Source: Skermanella sp. TT6
Lineage (GTDB): Bacteria > Pseudomonadota > Alphaproteobacteria > Azospirillales > Azospirillaceae
Direction of reading: 5' to 3'
DNA length: 64,000 nucleotides
Assembly (NCBI RefSeq): GCF_016653635.2
Contig: NZ_CP067420.1
Coordinates: forward strand, 2,577,501 to 2,641,500
A program made the translations under genes and the position numbers. The notes beneath the pieces are model-generated. The model saw only the letters and a program-made list of their open reading frames with translations. It had not been told where the DNA came from and made no database searches. Positions 1 to 8,798 of the stretch are shown here, in pieces (the stretch's first letter is position 1; each line of letters begins with the position of its first letter).

Positions 1-456
1 GCGGGTCGCTTCGAGCGCGTCGGCGGTCTTGTCGTCGATCCCGGCTTCGAAAATCATGTTGTCGAAATAGCCGTTCACCGCCGCGAAGGCCGTCATCTCG
101 TCGGAAAGGATGTCCCAGGCTCCCAGGGAGTGGGTCAGGGTCAAAGGCGGGTTGGAAAAGAAGACGTGGCTGATATGGGTGAACGCGGACAGGGCCTTCA
201 GCTTCGCCCTGATGACCCATTGCTTGAAACCGGTCGGCAGGCTCTTCTCGACCCGCGGGAACCTGTCCTCGACCGTGAAGATCAGGCTCTGGATTCCAAG
301 ATAGTTTTCCCGGACCTTCTTGTAATGCAGGAACGTCTTGATGGCGCCGCCATTGGATTGGCGCTGAAGATCGGTGATATCGGCGGCCAGGGTGCGCGCC
401 ATCCCGATGACGATCTGGACGTCCTTCGGATTGGCTGATATCGACATGTCCGTCAC
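1..456 (-). CDS. Conserved hypothetical protein, C-terminus beyond the window
   Basis: An open frame reads leftward from about 456 and never meets a stop before the window edge, so at least 150 residues are present and the 3' end is missing. The product looks soluble and mixed helical, with no signal peptide, membrane segment or familiar motif. A GTG at 456-454 lies 13 nt after a GGAGG (474-470). An in-frame ATG at 447-445 is the alternative start but is 22 nt from that Shine-Dalgarno. Codon use is normal for the window, so it is likely a real gene. I do not recognise the family. Confidence 0.6.
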   Translation of the reverse strand, partial: MTDMSISANPKDVQIVIGMARTLAADITDLQRQSNGGAIKTFLHYKKVRENYLGIQSLIFTVEDRFPRVEKSLPTGFKQWVIRAKLKALSAFTHISHVFFSNPPLTLTHSLGAWDILSDEMTAFAAVNGYFDNMIFEAGIDDKTADALEATR

Positions 457-735
457 GTTGGGTCCGCTGCCTCCAGGGGTGAGCCCGAGCCTACCACACC
501 GGTGGAGGATCCGGAACAGGCCGGAATACCACCAAGGCGCCGATCCCTTCGTTCGGATGCTCCGGCCGCCGCCGTGATGATCGATCGTCGGGCGCTCCCG
601 CGCAATTAAGACAAAAGGCGGGATTTTCCCGCCGATGTCCGGCTTCAGACCGTACCGGCCAATCTTGCCGTTGGCACGCTGTTCGGCGTCGCTTAAGCTG
701 CATCCGGAAGTACTTCAGCACGGGAAGGGCGCGCC

Positions 736-2025
736 ATGACGGAGCGGGAGGAGACCGTCCTGATCGACGGCAGGACCAAGGGAATCCCGCCGGGTCAGGA
801 GCCGTTCGCGCTTGCCGGGATAGGCCGCAAGGGCTGGAACGTGCTGCGGGAGGACATGGTCCTGCCTCTTGCCGTGCTCAAGTCGGCCGCTTTGGACCAT
901 AACGGCCGGTGGATGCGCAGCTTCCTCGACCTGACCGGGACCGCGCTGGCCCCTCACGGCAAGACGACGATGAGCCCCGACCTGTTCGCCCGGCAGTTCG
1001 CCGACGGCGCCTGGGGGCTGACCCTGGCGACGGTGCAGCAGGTCCGGGTCGCCCGTGCCGCCGGGATCGGCCGCATCGTCCTCGCCAACCAGCTGGTCGG
1101 CCGCCAGGCGATCGGCTACGTCGCCGCCGAGCTGGCGGCGGACGACGGGTTCGACTTCTACTGCCTGGTCGATTCGATCGACGGCGTGGAACAGCTCGCC
1201 GCCGGGCTCCGGGCGAGCGCGCCCGGGCGGCCGCTCCAGGTCATGGTCGAGGTCGGCGCCGCCGGAGGCCGCACCGGCTGCCGCAGCGACGAGGCCGCAC
1301 TGGACGTCGCGCGCGCCGTGAGGCGGGCGGAACCGCTTCTGGTCCTGCGCGGGGTGGAAGGCTACGAGGGCATGGTGCGCGGCGACGGCGACCGGGACGG
1401 GGCGATCCGGTCCTATCTCGACCGCATCGCCGCCGTCGCGGCCGGCTGCGAGGCCGAAGGCCTGTTCGGGCCCGGACCGGTGATCCTGAGCGCCGGCGGC
1501 TCGGCCTTCTACGACATGGTGGCGGAGCGCCTCGGCGCGGCGGAACTGGGGCGGGAAACCATGGTCCTGCTGCGGTCCGGCTGCTACCTGACCCATGACA
1601 GCAGTTCCTACGCGGCGCTGTTCGAGCAGGTCCGGCAGCGCATGCCCGAGGTGGACGACCTCGGACCCGGGCCCGCCGCGGCGCTGGAGGTCTGGGCATA
1701 CGTGCAAAGTCGGCCGCAGCCCGACAAGGCGATCCTGACGGTCGGAAAGCGCGACATTTCCCACGATGCCGGAATGCCGGTCCCCGTCCTGTGGTTCCGG
1801 CCGGGACTGCACGACGCTCCTGCGGCTATGCCGCGCGGCGCCGTGGTGACGGAACTGAACGACCAGCACGCGCACCTGTCGATATCGCCGGAATCGGGCC
1901 TGCGGGTCGGCGACATGGTGGCCCTGGGCGTCTCGCATCCCTGCACCACGTTCGACAAGTGGCGGGTGCTGTACGTCGTGGATGACCGGTACGACATCGT
2001 CTCCGCCGTCACGACCTGGTTCTGA
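736..2025 (+). CDS. PLP-dependent amino acid deaminase / D-threonine aldolase-like protein
   Basis: The 429-residue protein has the fold-type III (alanine-racemase-like) N-terminal barrel, with the PLP lysine in APHGKTTMSP near residue 75. Its C-terminal domain resembles D-serine dehydratase / D-threonine aldolase. NDQHAHL and SHPCTTFD near the C-terminus supply the His and Cys that bind a metal in that family. Members deaminate or cleave D-hydroxy-amino acids using PLP and a divalent metal in the cytoplasm. The ATG at 736 follows GGGAAGGGC. It appears monocistronic. The family assignment is firm, but the substrate (D-Ser, D-Thr or another) cannot be read from the sequence. Confidence 0.85.
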   Translation: MTEREETVLIDGRTKGIPPGQEPFALAGIGRKGWNVLREDMVLPLAVLKSAALDHNGRWMRSFLDLTGTALAPHGKTTMSPDLFARQFADGAWGLTLATVQQVRVARAAGIGRIVLANQLVGRQAIGYVAAELAADDGFDFYCLVDSIDGVEQLAAGLRASAPGRPLQVMVEVGAAGGRTGCRSDEAALDVARAVRRAEPLLVLRGVEGYEGMVRGDGDRDGAIRSYLDRIAAVAAGCEAEGLFGPGPVILSAGGSAFYDMVAERLGAAELGRETMVLLRSGCYLTHDSSSYAALFEQVRQRMPEVDDLGPGPAAALEVWAYVQSRPQPDKAILTVGKRDISHDAGMPVPVLWFRPGLHDAPAAMPRGAVVTELNDQHAHLSISPESGLRVGDMVALGVSHPCTTFDKWRVLYVVDDRYDIVSAVTTWF

Positions 2026-2097
2026 CCCGGCCGAAGGGACAAATCCAACGTTTCTCCATTGCCAAGCGGCGGCAGCTGGCCCTATGCTCCATTGCTT

Positions 2098-2118
2098 TGC
2101 GAATAGCTCTCATTCGCG
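2098..2118. promoter_or_regulatory. Fur-like iron box
   Basis: GCGAAT (2099-2104) and ATTCGC (2112-2117) form a perfect inverted repeat around 7 nt, 24 bp before the ATG of the next gene. The half-sites and spacing resemble Fur boxes of Rhodospirillales. The downstream pair includes a PiuC-type dioxygenase, which is commonly iron-starvation induced, so Fur repression is a reasonable inference. Confidence 0.55.
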
Positions 2119-2141
2119 GATATAGGGAAGGCATCGGAACG

Positions 2142-2999
2142 ATGGCTGGTTCGAAGGTCAAGATCTGGGTCGGGCTGGGGACATATGTGCTGGCCAGCAG
2201 CGTCGGCGCCACCGCCTGGGCGGAAGTTCCCAAGGCCGATCACCACGGCAAGCACGGCGTGCAGGTTGCCCAGGCGACCCACGGCCATGGCGGCGAAGGG
2301 GGCGAAGGGGGTGAGGGCGGCGAAGGCGGCGAGGCCGGTTCCGACGCGCTGGCCGGACTGGACGCGGACCAGGCCTATCTTGCGAATATCGCCATGATCC
2401 GGGGTCACCTGAACGTCGGTAACGAACTCTATGCCAAGGGCCGCCCCGACGACGCCCTGCCGCACTTCCTGCACCCGGTCGAGGAGCTTTACGGCGAACT
2501 CGAAACGGTGATCAAGGAGAAGAGCGTCTCGCCGTTCAAGGCCGATCTCGAGAAGCTGTCCGGCATGGTCAAGCGGAAGGCGCCCGTTTCCGAGGTCCAG
2601 TCCCAGACCGAGGTCGTCCTGACCCGGCTGACCGACGCGACCGCCGCCGTTCCGGCCACCAAGCAGACCGACCCGGCCTTCGCCCTGCCGATCGTGATCG
2701 GCGTGCTTCGCACCGCGGCGGACGAGTACGAGGCGGCCTTCGAGGGAGAGTCGATCGCCAACCCGGTGGAATACCAGGATTCGCTGGGCTTCGCCCGCGT
2801 TGCCAACGCCTCGGTCGAGTTGCTGACCCCCTCCTTGACCGCCAAGGACGCCGATGCCGCGAACACGCTGCGGCAGGAGATGAACACCCTTCTCCAGGCG
2901 TGGCCGTCGGTCATGCCGGAGCGCAAGGCGGCCATGAGCGCCGCGGAAGTCTCCGGCCTCGTGTCCCGCATCGAGTTCGCGTCGGCCCGGCTGCGCTGA
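2142..2999 (+). CDS. Periplasmic His/Gly-Glu-rich protein, probably iron-regulated
   Basis: The 285-residue product starts with a signal peptide that probably ends at AWA-EV. A His-rich stretch (DHHGKHG, THGHGG) follows, then about five tandem Gly-Gly-Glu units, then a roughly 200-residue helical domain carrying conserved-looking HLNVGNELY and HFLHPVEELY segments. The ATG at 2142 is chosen because GGGAAGG lies 10 nt upstream and the signal peptide begins there; an upstream in-frame start at 2097 would mask it. A Fur-like box lies just upstream and a PiuC-type hydroxylase 31 bp downstream. Metal handling in the periplasm is the likely role, but that is inference and I cannot name the family. 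Confidence 0.7.
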   Translation: MAGSKVKIWVGLGTYVLASSVGATAWAEVPKADHHGKHGVQVAQATHGHGGEGGEGGEGGEGGEAGSDALAGLDADQAYLANIAMIRGHLNVGNELYAKGRPDDALPHFLHPVEELYGELETVIKEKSVSPFKADLEKLSGMVKRKAPVSEVQSQTEVVLTRLTDATAAVPATKQTDPAFALPIVIGVLRTAADEYEAAFEGESIANPVEYQDSLGFARVANASVELLTPSLTAKDADAANTLRQEMNTLLQAWPSVMPERKAAMSAAEVSGLVSRIEFASARLR

Positions 3000-3030
3000 G
3001 CGACCGGCATCGGGCGGTGGAGAAACCTTC

Positions 3031-3693
3031 ATGATACTTTGCATCGCACAGGTCCTGCCGCCCGACCTGCTGGAGGACGTCGTCCGCCGCCTGGAGGACG
3101 CGCGCTTCGTCGACGGCGCGCGGACCGCCGGCTGGCACGCCAGGCTGGTCAAGGCGAACGAGCAGCTGTCGCCGGCCGACGCGGCCCACGCCGACCTGAT
3201 CCGCCGCATCAACGCGGCGATCGAGGGGCATCAGCTGTTCCAGATCGCGGCGCGGCCCAAGGCGGTGCGGCCGGTCATGATCAGCCGCTACACCGCCGGC
3301 ATGGAGTACGGGACCCATGTGGACGACGCCATGATGGGCGGCATCCGCACCGACGTCTCCTTCACTCTGTTCCTCGGCGATCCCGCGTCCTACGACGGCG
3401 GGGAACTGGTGATGGAGGGAACCGGCGGCGAACAGGCCTACAAGCTCGACGCCGGCTCCATGATCCTCTACCCGTCCGGCGCGCTGCACCGCGTCGAGCC
3501 GGTCACCCGAGGCGCCCGCCTGGCCGCGGTCGGCTGGGCGCAGAGCCTCGTGCGCGATCCCGGAAAGCGGGAGATCCTGTTCGACCTGGACACCGCGCGA
3601 CGCGCGATCTTCCGGCAGCAGGGCAAGACGGCGGAGTTCGACCTGATCTCCAAGAGCACCGCCAACCTGATGCGCCTCTGGGCGGAGTCCTGA
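3031..3693 (+). CDS. Fe(II)/2-oxoglutarate PKHD-type hydroxylase, PiuC/YbiX family
   Basis: The 220-residue length matches the PiuC/YbiX family. The iron facial triad is visible as HVDD (His-x-Asp) near residue 96 and the His of ALHRVEP near 157. An Arg in GARLAAVGW about ten residues later binds 2-oxoglutarate. These cytoplasmic dioxygenases are usually linked to iron-siderophore uptake. The start follows GGAGAAACCTTC. It lies 31 bp after the periplasmic protein, probably in one operon behind the Fur-like box. The gene converges on the SagB gene, with only 6 bp between the stops. Confidence 0.87.
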   Translation: MILCIAQVLPPDLLEDVVRRLEDARFVDGARTAGWHARLVKANEQLSPADAAHADLIRRINAAIEGHQLFQIAARPKAVRPVMISRYTAGMEYGTHVDDAMMGGIRTDVSFTLFLGDPASYDGGELVMEGTGGEQAYKLDAGSMILYPSGALHRVEPVTRGARLAAVGWAQSLVRDPGKREILFDLDTARRAIFRQQGKTAEFDLISKSTANLMRLWAES

Positions 3694-3699
3694 CCGCGC

Positions 3700-5295
3700 T
3701 CACCGGTCCAGGTGGCCGTAAGCCGGCTCGGTCGCGATCCGGGAGTCCTCGACCGCGGTACCGACGGTGAAGTGGTAGAGGCTCTGCCACGCCATCGCCT
3801 GGCCGTTGATGCCCAGGGTTTCATGCACCGCGTCGTCGAAATAGCAGCCGATCCCGGTGCCCGACACACCCGCGGCTGTCGCTTCCAGATACAGCACCTG
3901 GCCGATCAATCCGGCCTCCCAGAAAAGGCGCCGGTAGGCCCAGGGGCCTTCCTCGTCCAGCGTGCGCCCGAACTCCGCGACCATGCCGAGGCTGAACGCT
4001 CCCTTGCCGGCGATGGCCTGAAGGCAGCTGAGCTGCGATGCGCGCTTTTCCAGGTCGCCGCGTGCAAGCAGGAAAAGCGGCAGGTCGCTCCGCTCCCCCG
4101 CCGGCTGCCAGAGGAAGGAGGAGTCGCAGGCGGCCTTCAGATCGGAGAACGAACCCGGGTCCCGGATCAGGGCGTACAGCCCACGCTCCATCCCCTCGAC
4201 CCGATGGACGAACAGGAAGAGCGCGATCCGCGCCGGCCAGGGGAAGCCGGTCCAGGGGACGTGCCGGGCATCGGGCAATGTCGCCGCGAGCATGCCGTCC
4301 AAGGCCTCCCGCGGAAGGCACTTCGAAGCATCCATGCGCATGACGCTGCGCCGGCGTCGGATCACGGCGCCGGCGGCCTCCTCCGACACCGAAGCCGGCG
4401 GTCCCGGGTGCGGCCGTGGATCCCGTGCATCGCCCGCCGGCTTGGCCGTGAAACGCAGGGCCAGATCCACCGCCGGCCAGGGATCGTGGTCATCGCTCAG
4501 GCGGTTGGCCTGCCCGTACCAGGTCCCGCCGGGATGCTGCGGAAGGATCGCGGCGCAGGGGCCGGGATGGACCAGGGCCAGCAGGTCGGGGTGCTCGCGT
4601 TCGAACCGATGTCCGGCGTCCTCGCGGTGCAGCCCGAGCCACTCCGCGACCTCGGCGTCGCCCGGCCGGGCCAGGACGGTCAGCCGCCAGCCGAGGCAGG
4701 CGGCGGCGTAGGCCAGCGATCCGATGGCGTGGCCGACATCATGCTGGCAGTACCTGAAGGCCCTCTCGCCATACTTCCATGCCTCCCGCCAGGCGATCGA
4801 GGAAAGCCCGACCATGAAGCCGCCGGGCGGCAGTTCGGGTACGGTCCCCAAGACGCAGCGCTCTTCCAGCGCGTGGGCCGCGACCGCGTAGTGGTACAGC
4901 GCCGGCGCCTCGCCGATGCCGGGAAGGGACGGCAGGACGACGTATCCTTCGGTCGGATGCAGGTTGCCGCTGGACGGGTTGTTGCGCACGGCCCACCGGG
5001 CACCGTCGACCGCCTTCCAGGCGCTCAATCCCAGCGCCAGTTCCAGGAACAGTCCCAGCGAACAGGCGTCCAGGCGGTGCGGCGGAATGTCCTCCCACCG
5101 GCCGAACGGCGGCGTCGGCCGGTCCGATTCGAGAGGCAGGTCGACCATGCGCGCGCCGTGGAAGCGGCGGAAGGGGTCGGGTTGCGACTCCCAATCCAGG
5201 AAGGCCGGGCCGAGCGCATAGCGGTGCGGCGCATGCTTGGTGCGCCGGTGATATCCCCTGATGTCGCGCGGCAGGCTGTCGTCGGGCGCGTCCAT
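3700..5295 (-). CDS. SagB-type (ThcOx/nitroreductase) dehydrogenase, double domain
   Basis: The 531-residue protein carries two nitroreductase-fold halves. The N-terminal half has the SagB-type signature RNNPSSGNLHPTEGYVV near residue 105, and the C-terminal half again has ...GLIGQVLYLEATA...GTGIGCYFDD, which typically contacts FMN. Family members use FMN to oxidise azolines in peptide natural products, but many stand-alone copies have no known substrate. No YcaO cyclodehydratase or E1-like partner is nearby, so RiPP oxidation is not supported. A 70-codon gene lies 66 bp upstream, separated by a perfect hairpin. Confidence 0.82.
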   Translation of the reverse strand: MDAPDDSLPRDIRGYHRRTKHAPHRYALGPAFLDWESQPDPFRRFHGARMVDLPLESDRPTPPFGRWEDIPPHRLDACSLGLFLELALGLSAWKAVDGARWAVRNNPSSGNLHPTEGYVVLPSLPGIGEAPALYHYAVAAHALEERCVLGTVPELPPGGFMVGLSSIAWREAWKYGERAFRYCQHDVGHAIGSLAYAAACLGWRLTVLARPGDAEVAEWLGLHREDAGHRFEREHPDLLALVHPGPCAAILPQHPGGTWYGQANRLSDDHDPWPAVDLALRFTAKPAGDARDPRPHPGPPASVSEEAAGAVIRRRRSVMRMDASKCLPREALDGMLAATLPDARHVPWTGFPWPARIALFLFVHRVEGMERGLYALIRDPGSFSDLKAACDSSFLWQPAGERSDLPLFLLARGDLEKRASQLSCLQAIAGKGAFSLGMVAEFGRTLDEEGPWAYRRLFWEAGLIGQVLYLEATAAGVSGTGIGCYFDDAVHETLGINGQAMAWQSLYHFTVGTAVEDSRIATEPAYGHLDR

Positions 5296-5319
5296 GGCGG
5301 ATTCCTCGTCCGGGGTGAG

Positions 5320-5352
5320 CCGGGGCCGTCCCGGAATGCGGGACGGCCCCGG
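5320..5352 (-). other. Perfect 14-bp-stem hairpin between two co-oriented genes
   Basis: Positions 5320-5333 pair with 5339-5352 around a 5-nt loop. The stem lies between the stop of the 70-codon gene and the start of the SagB gene, and no T-run follows. It is more likely an mRNA-stabilising or attenuating structure than a full terminator. Confidence 0.6.
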
Positions 5353-5361
5353 TCCGCCGGA

Positions 5362-5574
5362 TCAGACCGCGTCGGCCAGGGTCGACCGGGCGAGCTGCAG
5401 GGCTTCGCCGATCGCCTCGACCTGCTCGCGGGTCAGGTTCACCAGCCGCTCGGTGACAGGCTGCGGCGGGTCCTGGGTCAGCGCCAGGTTCTCGAAGGCC
5501 GCGAGGATCTTCAGGGCTTCGGACTGGAGCAGTTCCAGGTGCTCGATTCGCTCAAGGGGGGTCCTGTTCATCAT
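5362..5574 (-). CDS. Small helical hypothetical protein upstream of SagB-type gene
   Basis: This 70-residue acidic, Leu/Glu-rich protein is predicted almost entirely helical (RIEHLELLQSEALKIL..., TREQVEAIGEALQLA). GGAG sits 4 nt before the first of two consecutive ATGs. It has no Cys and no Ser/Thr-rich tail, so it does not look like an azoline precursor despite its position ahead of a SagB-type gene. It is probably co-transcribed with that gene through the intervening hairpin. The function is unknown. Confidence 0.6.
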   Translation of the reverse strand: MMNRTPLERIEHLELLQSEALKILAAFENLALTQDPPQPVTERLVNLTREQVEAIGEALQLARSTLADAV

Positions 5575-5762
5575 GCCGCTCCGTCATGCTGGGGTCTGGG
5601 TCGTGGAGAGATGACGTGATGCCGTCCGCCCCGTACTTTAGTCATATTACGTCGGCTTCGCGCCACGCTTTTCGACAGCTCTCCTTGCAAATGCCGTCCC
5701 GCGCCGGGAGAGTGCCCGAAAGCGCGGCGGACGCCGGGCGGGAGACGCAGAGGAGGAACCGG

Positions 5763-6623
5763 ATGTACCGTCACCTGAGCACCCAGGACGAGATCGACCG
5801 GGAGTACAATCCCCGACTCATCGCCTCGGATGTCGACCGGGTGGTGGCGGGCTGGGTGGAGCGGAGCGCCGCGACCCGCGACGCCTGTCCGAACCGGCTG
5901 CGCCGCTCGTTCGGGCCGACGCTGGCGGAATGTCTCCATGTCTTCCCCGCCGGAGGGCCCGGTGCGCCGATCCATGTCTTCGTCCATGGCGGCTACTGGC
6001 GGGCGTTCGGAGCCGACGACTTCAGTTTCATCGCCGACTCCGGGCTGCGGCAGGGGGTTGCGACCGTGGTGGTCAATTACGACCTGTGCCCGCGAGTCCG
6101 GATCCCGGAGATCACCCGGCAGGTCCGAGGCGCGCTGGCCTGGGTCTGGCACAATGCGGCCGAGTTCGGCGGCGACCGCGGCAACATCGTGGTGTCGGGC
6201 CATTCGGCCGGCGGTCATCTGGTGGGGCGCCTGCTGGCGACCAACTGGGTGCGCGACTACGGATTGCCGGCCGACCTGATCAAGGGAGCGCTGCCGATCA
6301 GCGGGCTATTCGACCTTGAGCCGCTGCGCTGGTCGTGGCTCCAGCCGACCATCCAGCTGACAGGGGACGATATCCTGGCCGAAAGCCCCATCCGCCGGCT
6401 TCCGCCGGTTCCGATCCCCGTCGTCGCCGCGGTCGGCGGGGCGGAGAGCGCCGAGTTCCGCCGCCAGTCGCGCGCCTATGCCGACGCGCTTCGGGCCGAG
6501 GAGTCGCCCGCCGACGTCCTGGAGGTGGCGGGGCGCGACCACTTCACCATCCTCGACGACCTGGCCGACGCCGACGGGCCGCTGTGGCGGGAGGTGGAGC
6601 GCATGCTGAAACGAACCTCTTGA
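5763..6623 (+). CDS. Alpha/beta hydrolase, kynurenine formamidase-like
   Basis: The 286-residue protein has an oxyanion HGGYW motif near residue 75, the nucleophile elbow GHSAGG near 147, and a C-terminal GRDHFTI that supplies the catalytic His. This arrangement is typical of the arylformamidase/carboxylesterase group that hydrolyses N-formylkynurenine or similar esters. The ATG at 5763 is preceded by an excellent AGGAGG; the frame is open upstream but has no better start. It sits 76 bp before the Liv-type importer genes and may be co-transcribed. The substrate is not determined. Confidence 0.8.
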   Translation: MYRHLSTQDEIDREYNPRLIASDVDRVVAGWVERSAATRDACPNRLRRSFGPTLAECLHVFPAGGPGAPIHVFVHGGYWRAFGADDFSFIADSGLRQGVATVVVNYDLCPRVRIPEITRQVRGALAWVWHNAAEFGGDRGNIVVSGHSAGGHLVGRLLATNWVRDYGLPADLIKGALPISGLFDLEPLRWSWLQPTIQLTGDDILAESPIRRLPPVPIPVVAAVGGAESAEFRRQSRAYADALRAEESPADVLEVAGRDHFTILDDLADADGPLWREVERMLKRTS

Positions 6624-6699
6624 AGATTCAGCAGGATACCGGCAAAAAACGCCGCTAAACTGCGGCAACGAAGAAGACCGGACAGGGAGTCCCTCGTAG

Positions 6700-7881
6700 A
6701 TGAATTCCGTATCCCGCGGCGTCGCCGCCATCCTGGCGGCAGGCTTCGCCTGTTTCGCTTCCCCCCTTTCCGCCCAGACCGGCGACGTGAAGGTCGGGAT
6801 GATCACCACCCTGTCGGGTCCCGGCAGCGGGCTCGGCATCGACGTGCGCGACGGCTTCGCGCTGGCCCTGAAGGACCTGGGCGGCACGCTCGGCGGCCTG
6901 AAGGCCACGGTGATCGAGGGCGACGACCAGCAGAAGCCCGACATCGCCAAGCAGATCGCCGACCGCATGGTGGAGCGGGACGACGTGGACGTGGTGACCG
7001 GCATCATCTGGTCCAACCTGGCCCTGGCCCTGATGCCCAGCCTGGAACGGGCGGAGGTCTTCTTCCTGAGCCCGAACGCCGGTCCGTCGCAGCTGGCCGG
7101 CAAGCAGTGCAACCCGTTCTTCTTCGGCGTCGCCTACCAGAACGACGGCCAGCACGAGGCGATGGGCCAGCACATGCAGTCCCAGGGCATCAAGCGGGCC
7201 TACCTGATGGCGCCGAACTACCCGGCGGGCAAGGATGCGCTGACCGGGGTCAAGCGCTTCTTCAAGGGCGAGGTGGTCGGCGAGGTCTACACCGCGGTCG
7301 GCCAGCTCGACTACGCGGCGGAGCTGGCGCAGCTCCGCGCGGCGGCGCCGGACGGCGTCTATATCTTCTATCCCGGCGGCATGGGCATCAATTTCGTCAA
7401 GCAGTTCGAGCAGGCCGGCCTGAAGGGGAAGATCCCGCTGTTCGGGCCCGGCTTCAGCTTCAGCGAGGATTCCCTGCCGGCGATCGGCGACGCGGCGCTC
7501 GGCGTCATGAACACCGCGCAGTGGAGCGGCGACATCGACAACCCGCAGAACCGGAAGTTCGTCCAGGGCTTCGAGGCGGCCTACAACCGGCTGCCGTCGG
7601 TCTACGCGGCGCAGGCCTACGACACGGCCCTGCTGCTGGACAGCGCGGTCCGCAAGGTGGGCGGCAACCTGGCGGACAAGGACGCCCTGAGGGCGGCGCT
7701 GAAGGCGGCCGACTTCCAGTCGATCCGGGGGGACTTCAAGTTCAACGCAAACCATTTCCCGATCCAGGACTATTACCTGCGGGAGGTGGTCAAGGACGAC
7801 GAGGGCCGGCTGACCAACTTGATCCGCGGCACCGTGTTCGAGGACCACGCCGATCCCTACGCGGCCGAGTGCAGGATGTGA
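6700..7881 (+). CDS. Branched-chain amino acid-type ABC transporter, periplasmic binding protein
   Basis: The 393-residue product has a signal peptide cleaved after PLSAQ/TG and the Leu/Ile/Val-binding-protein opening KVGMITTLSGPGS, followed by the two-lobe periplasmic fold. It is the first gene of a five-gene importer operon (binding protein, two permeases, two ATPases), and its stop overlaps the next start. The binding-pocket residues cannot be assigned to a ligand by eye. Liv-family proteins bind amino acids, amides, urea or aromatic acids, so leucine should not be assumed. Confidence 0.9.
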   Translation: MNSVSRGVAAILAAGFACFASPLSAQTGDVKVGMITTLSGPGSGLGIDVRDGFALALKDLGGTLGGLKATVIEGDDQQKPDIAKQIADRMVERDDVDVVTGIIWSNLALALMPSLERAEVFFLSPNAGPSQLAGKQCNPFFFGVAYQNDGQHEAMGQHMQSQGIKRAYLMAPNYPAGKDALTGVKRFFKGEVVGEVYTAVGQLDYAAELAQLRAAAPDGVYIFYPGGMGINFVKQFEQAGLKGKIPLFGPGFSFSEDSLPAIGDAALGVMNTAQWSGDIDNPQNRKFVQGFEAAYNRLPSVYAAQAYDTALLLDSAVRKVGGNLADKDALRAALKAADFQSIRGDFKFNANHFPIQDYYLREVVKDDEGRLTNLIRGTVFEDHADPYAAECRM

Positions 7882-8798
7882 ACACGCTTCTGCTGGTGGA
7901 GCAGGGGCTGAACGGGCTTCAACTGGGCGTGATGCTGTTCCTGATGGCGGCCGGGCTGACTCTGGTCTTCGGCATCATGGACATGATCAACCTGGCGCAT
8001 GGCTCGTTCTACATGGTCGGCGCCTACCTGACGGCGACCTTCGCGCCGCTGCTCGACAGCTTCGTCCTGGGCCTGCTGCTCGCGCTGCCGCTGGCGGCGC
8101 TGGTCGGCATGGCGGTGGAAATGGTGGCGTTGCGGACCCTGTACCGCCGGGAGCACCTTGACCAGGTGCTCGCCACCTTCGGCCTGATCCTGTTCTTCAA
8201 CGAGCTGGTCCGGATCGTCTGGGGTCCGCAGCCGATCTTTCTGAGCCCGCCGGCGTGGCTGGCCGGCACGGTCGAGATCATTCCCGGCGTGCCCTATCCG
8301 GCGTTCCGGCTGGCGATCATCGGCGTCGGGCTGGCGGTCGCCGGCTTCCTCTACCTGCTGATCACCCGGACCCGGACCGGCATGCTGATCCGGGCCGGCG
8401 CCTCCAACCGGGAGATGCTGGGGGCGCTGGGCGTCGACGTGAAGCGGCTCTACACCCTGGTGTTCGGCCTGGGTGCCGCGCTGGCCGCCTTGGCGGGCGC
8501 CATGGCGGGGCCGATCCTGGCGGTCCAGGTCGGCATGGGCGAGAGCGTGCTGATCCTGACCTTCGTGGTGATCGTGATCGGCGGGCTGGGATCGGTGCGG
8601 GGTGCCTTGGTCGGAGCCCTGCTGGTCGGCATGGTGGACACGATGGCGCGGGCGCTGCTGCCGACGCTCCTCCGCGCCGTGATGCCGCCGTCCCAGGCGG
8701 ACGGCGTGGGCGCGTCGCTGGCCTCGATGACCATCTATATCCTGATGGCCGCCGTGCTGGCCTGGAAGCCCAGGGGGCTGTTTCCGGCCCATGCCTGA
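7878..8798 (+). CDS. Liv-type ABC transporter permease, LivH family
   Basis: The 306-residue integral membrane protein has about eight hydrophobic segments and the LivH hallmark GLTLVFGIMDMINLAHGSFYM near the N-terminus. The GTG start at 7878 overlaps the TGA of the binding-protein gene by four bases (GTGA), which implies translational coupling. EAA-loop-like and GGLGSVRGALVGALLVG segments near residue 240 match the family. With the following LivM-type gene it forms the heterodimeric membrane channel. Confidence 0.9.
   Translation: MNTLLLVEQGLNGLQLGVMLFLMAAGLTLVFGIMDMINLAHGSFYMVGAYLTATFAPLLDSFVLGLLLALPLAALVGMAVEMVALRTLYRREHLDQVLATFGLILFFNELVRIVWGPQPIFLSPPAWLAGTVEIIPGVPYPAFRLAIIGVGLAVAGFLYLLITRTRTGMLIRAGASNREMLGALGVDVKRLYTLVFGLGAALAALAGAMAGPILAVQVGMGESVLILTFVVIVIGGLGSVRGALVGALLVGMVDTMARALLPTLLRAVMPPSQADGVGASLASMTIYILMAAVLAWKPRGLFPAHA

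Noticed and set aside
5362-5574. 70-residue protein as a RiPP precursor for the SagB-type enzyme
   Set aside because: It has no Cys, a Leu/Glu helical composition throughout, and no cyclodehydratase gene is nearby.
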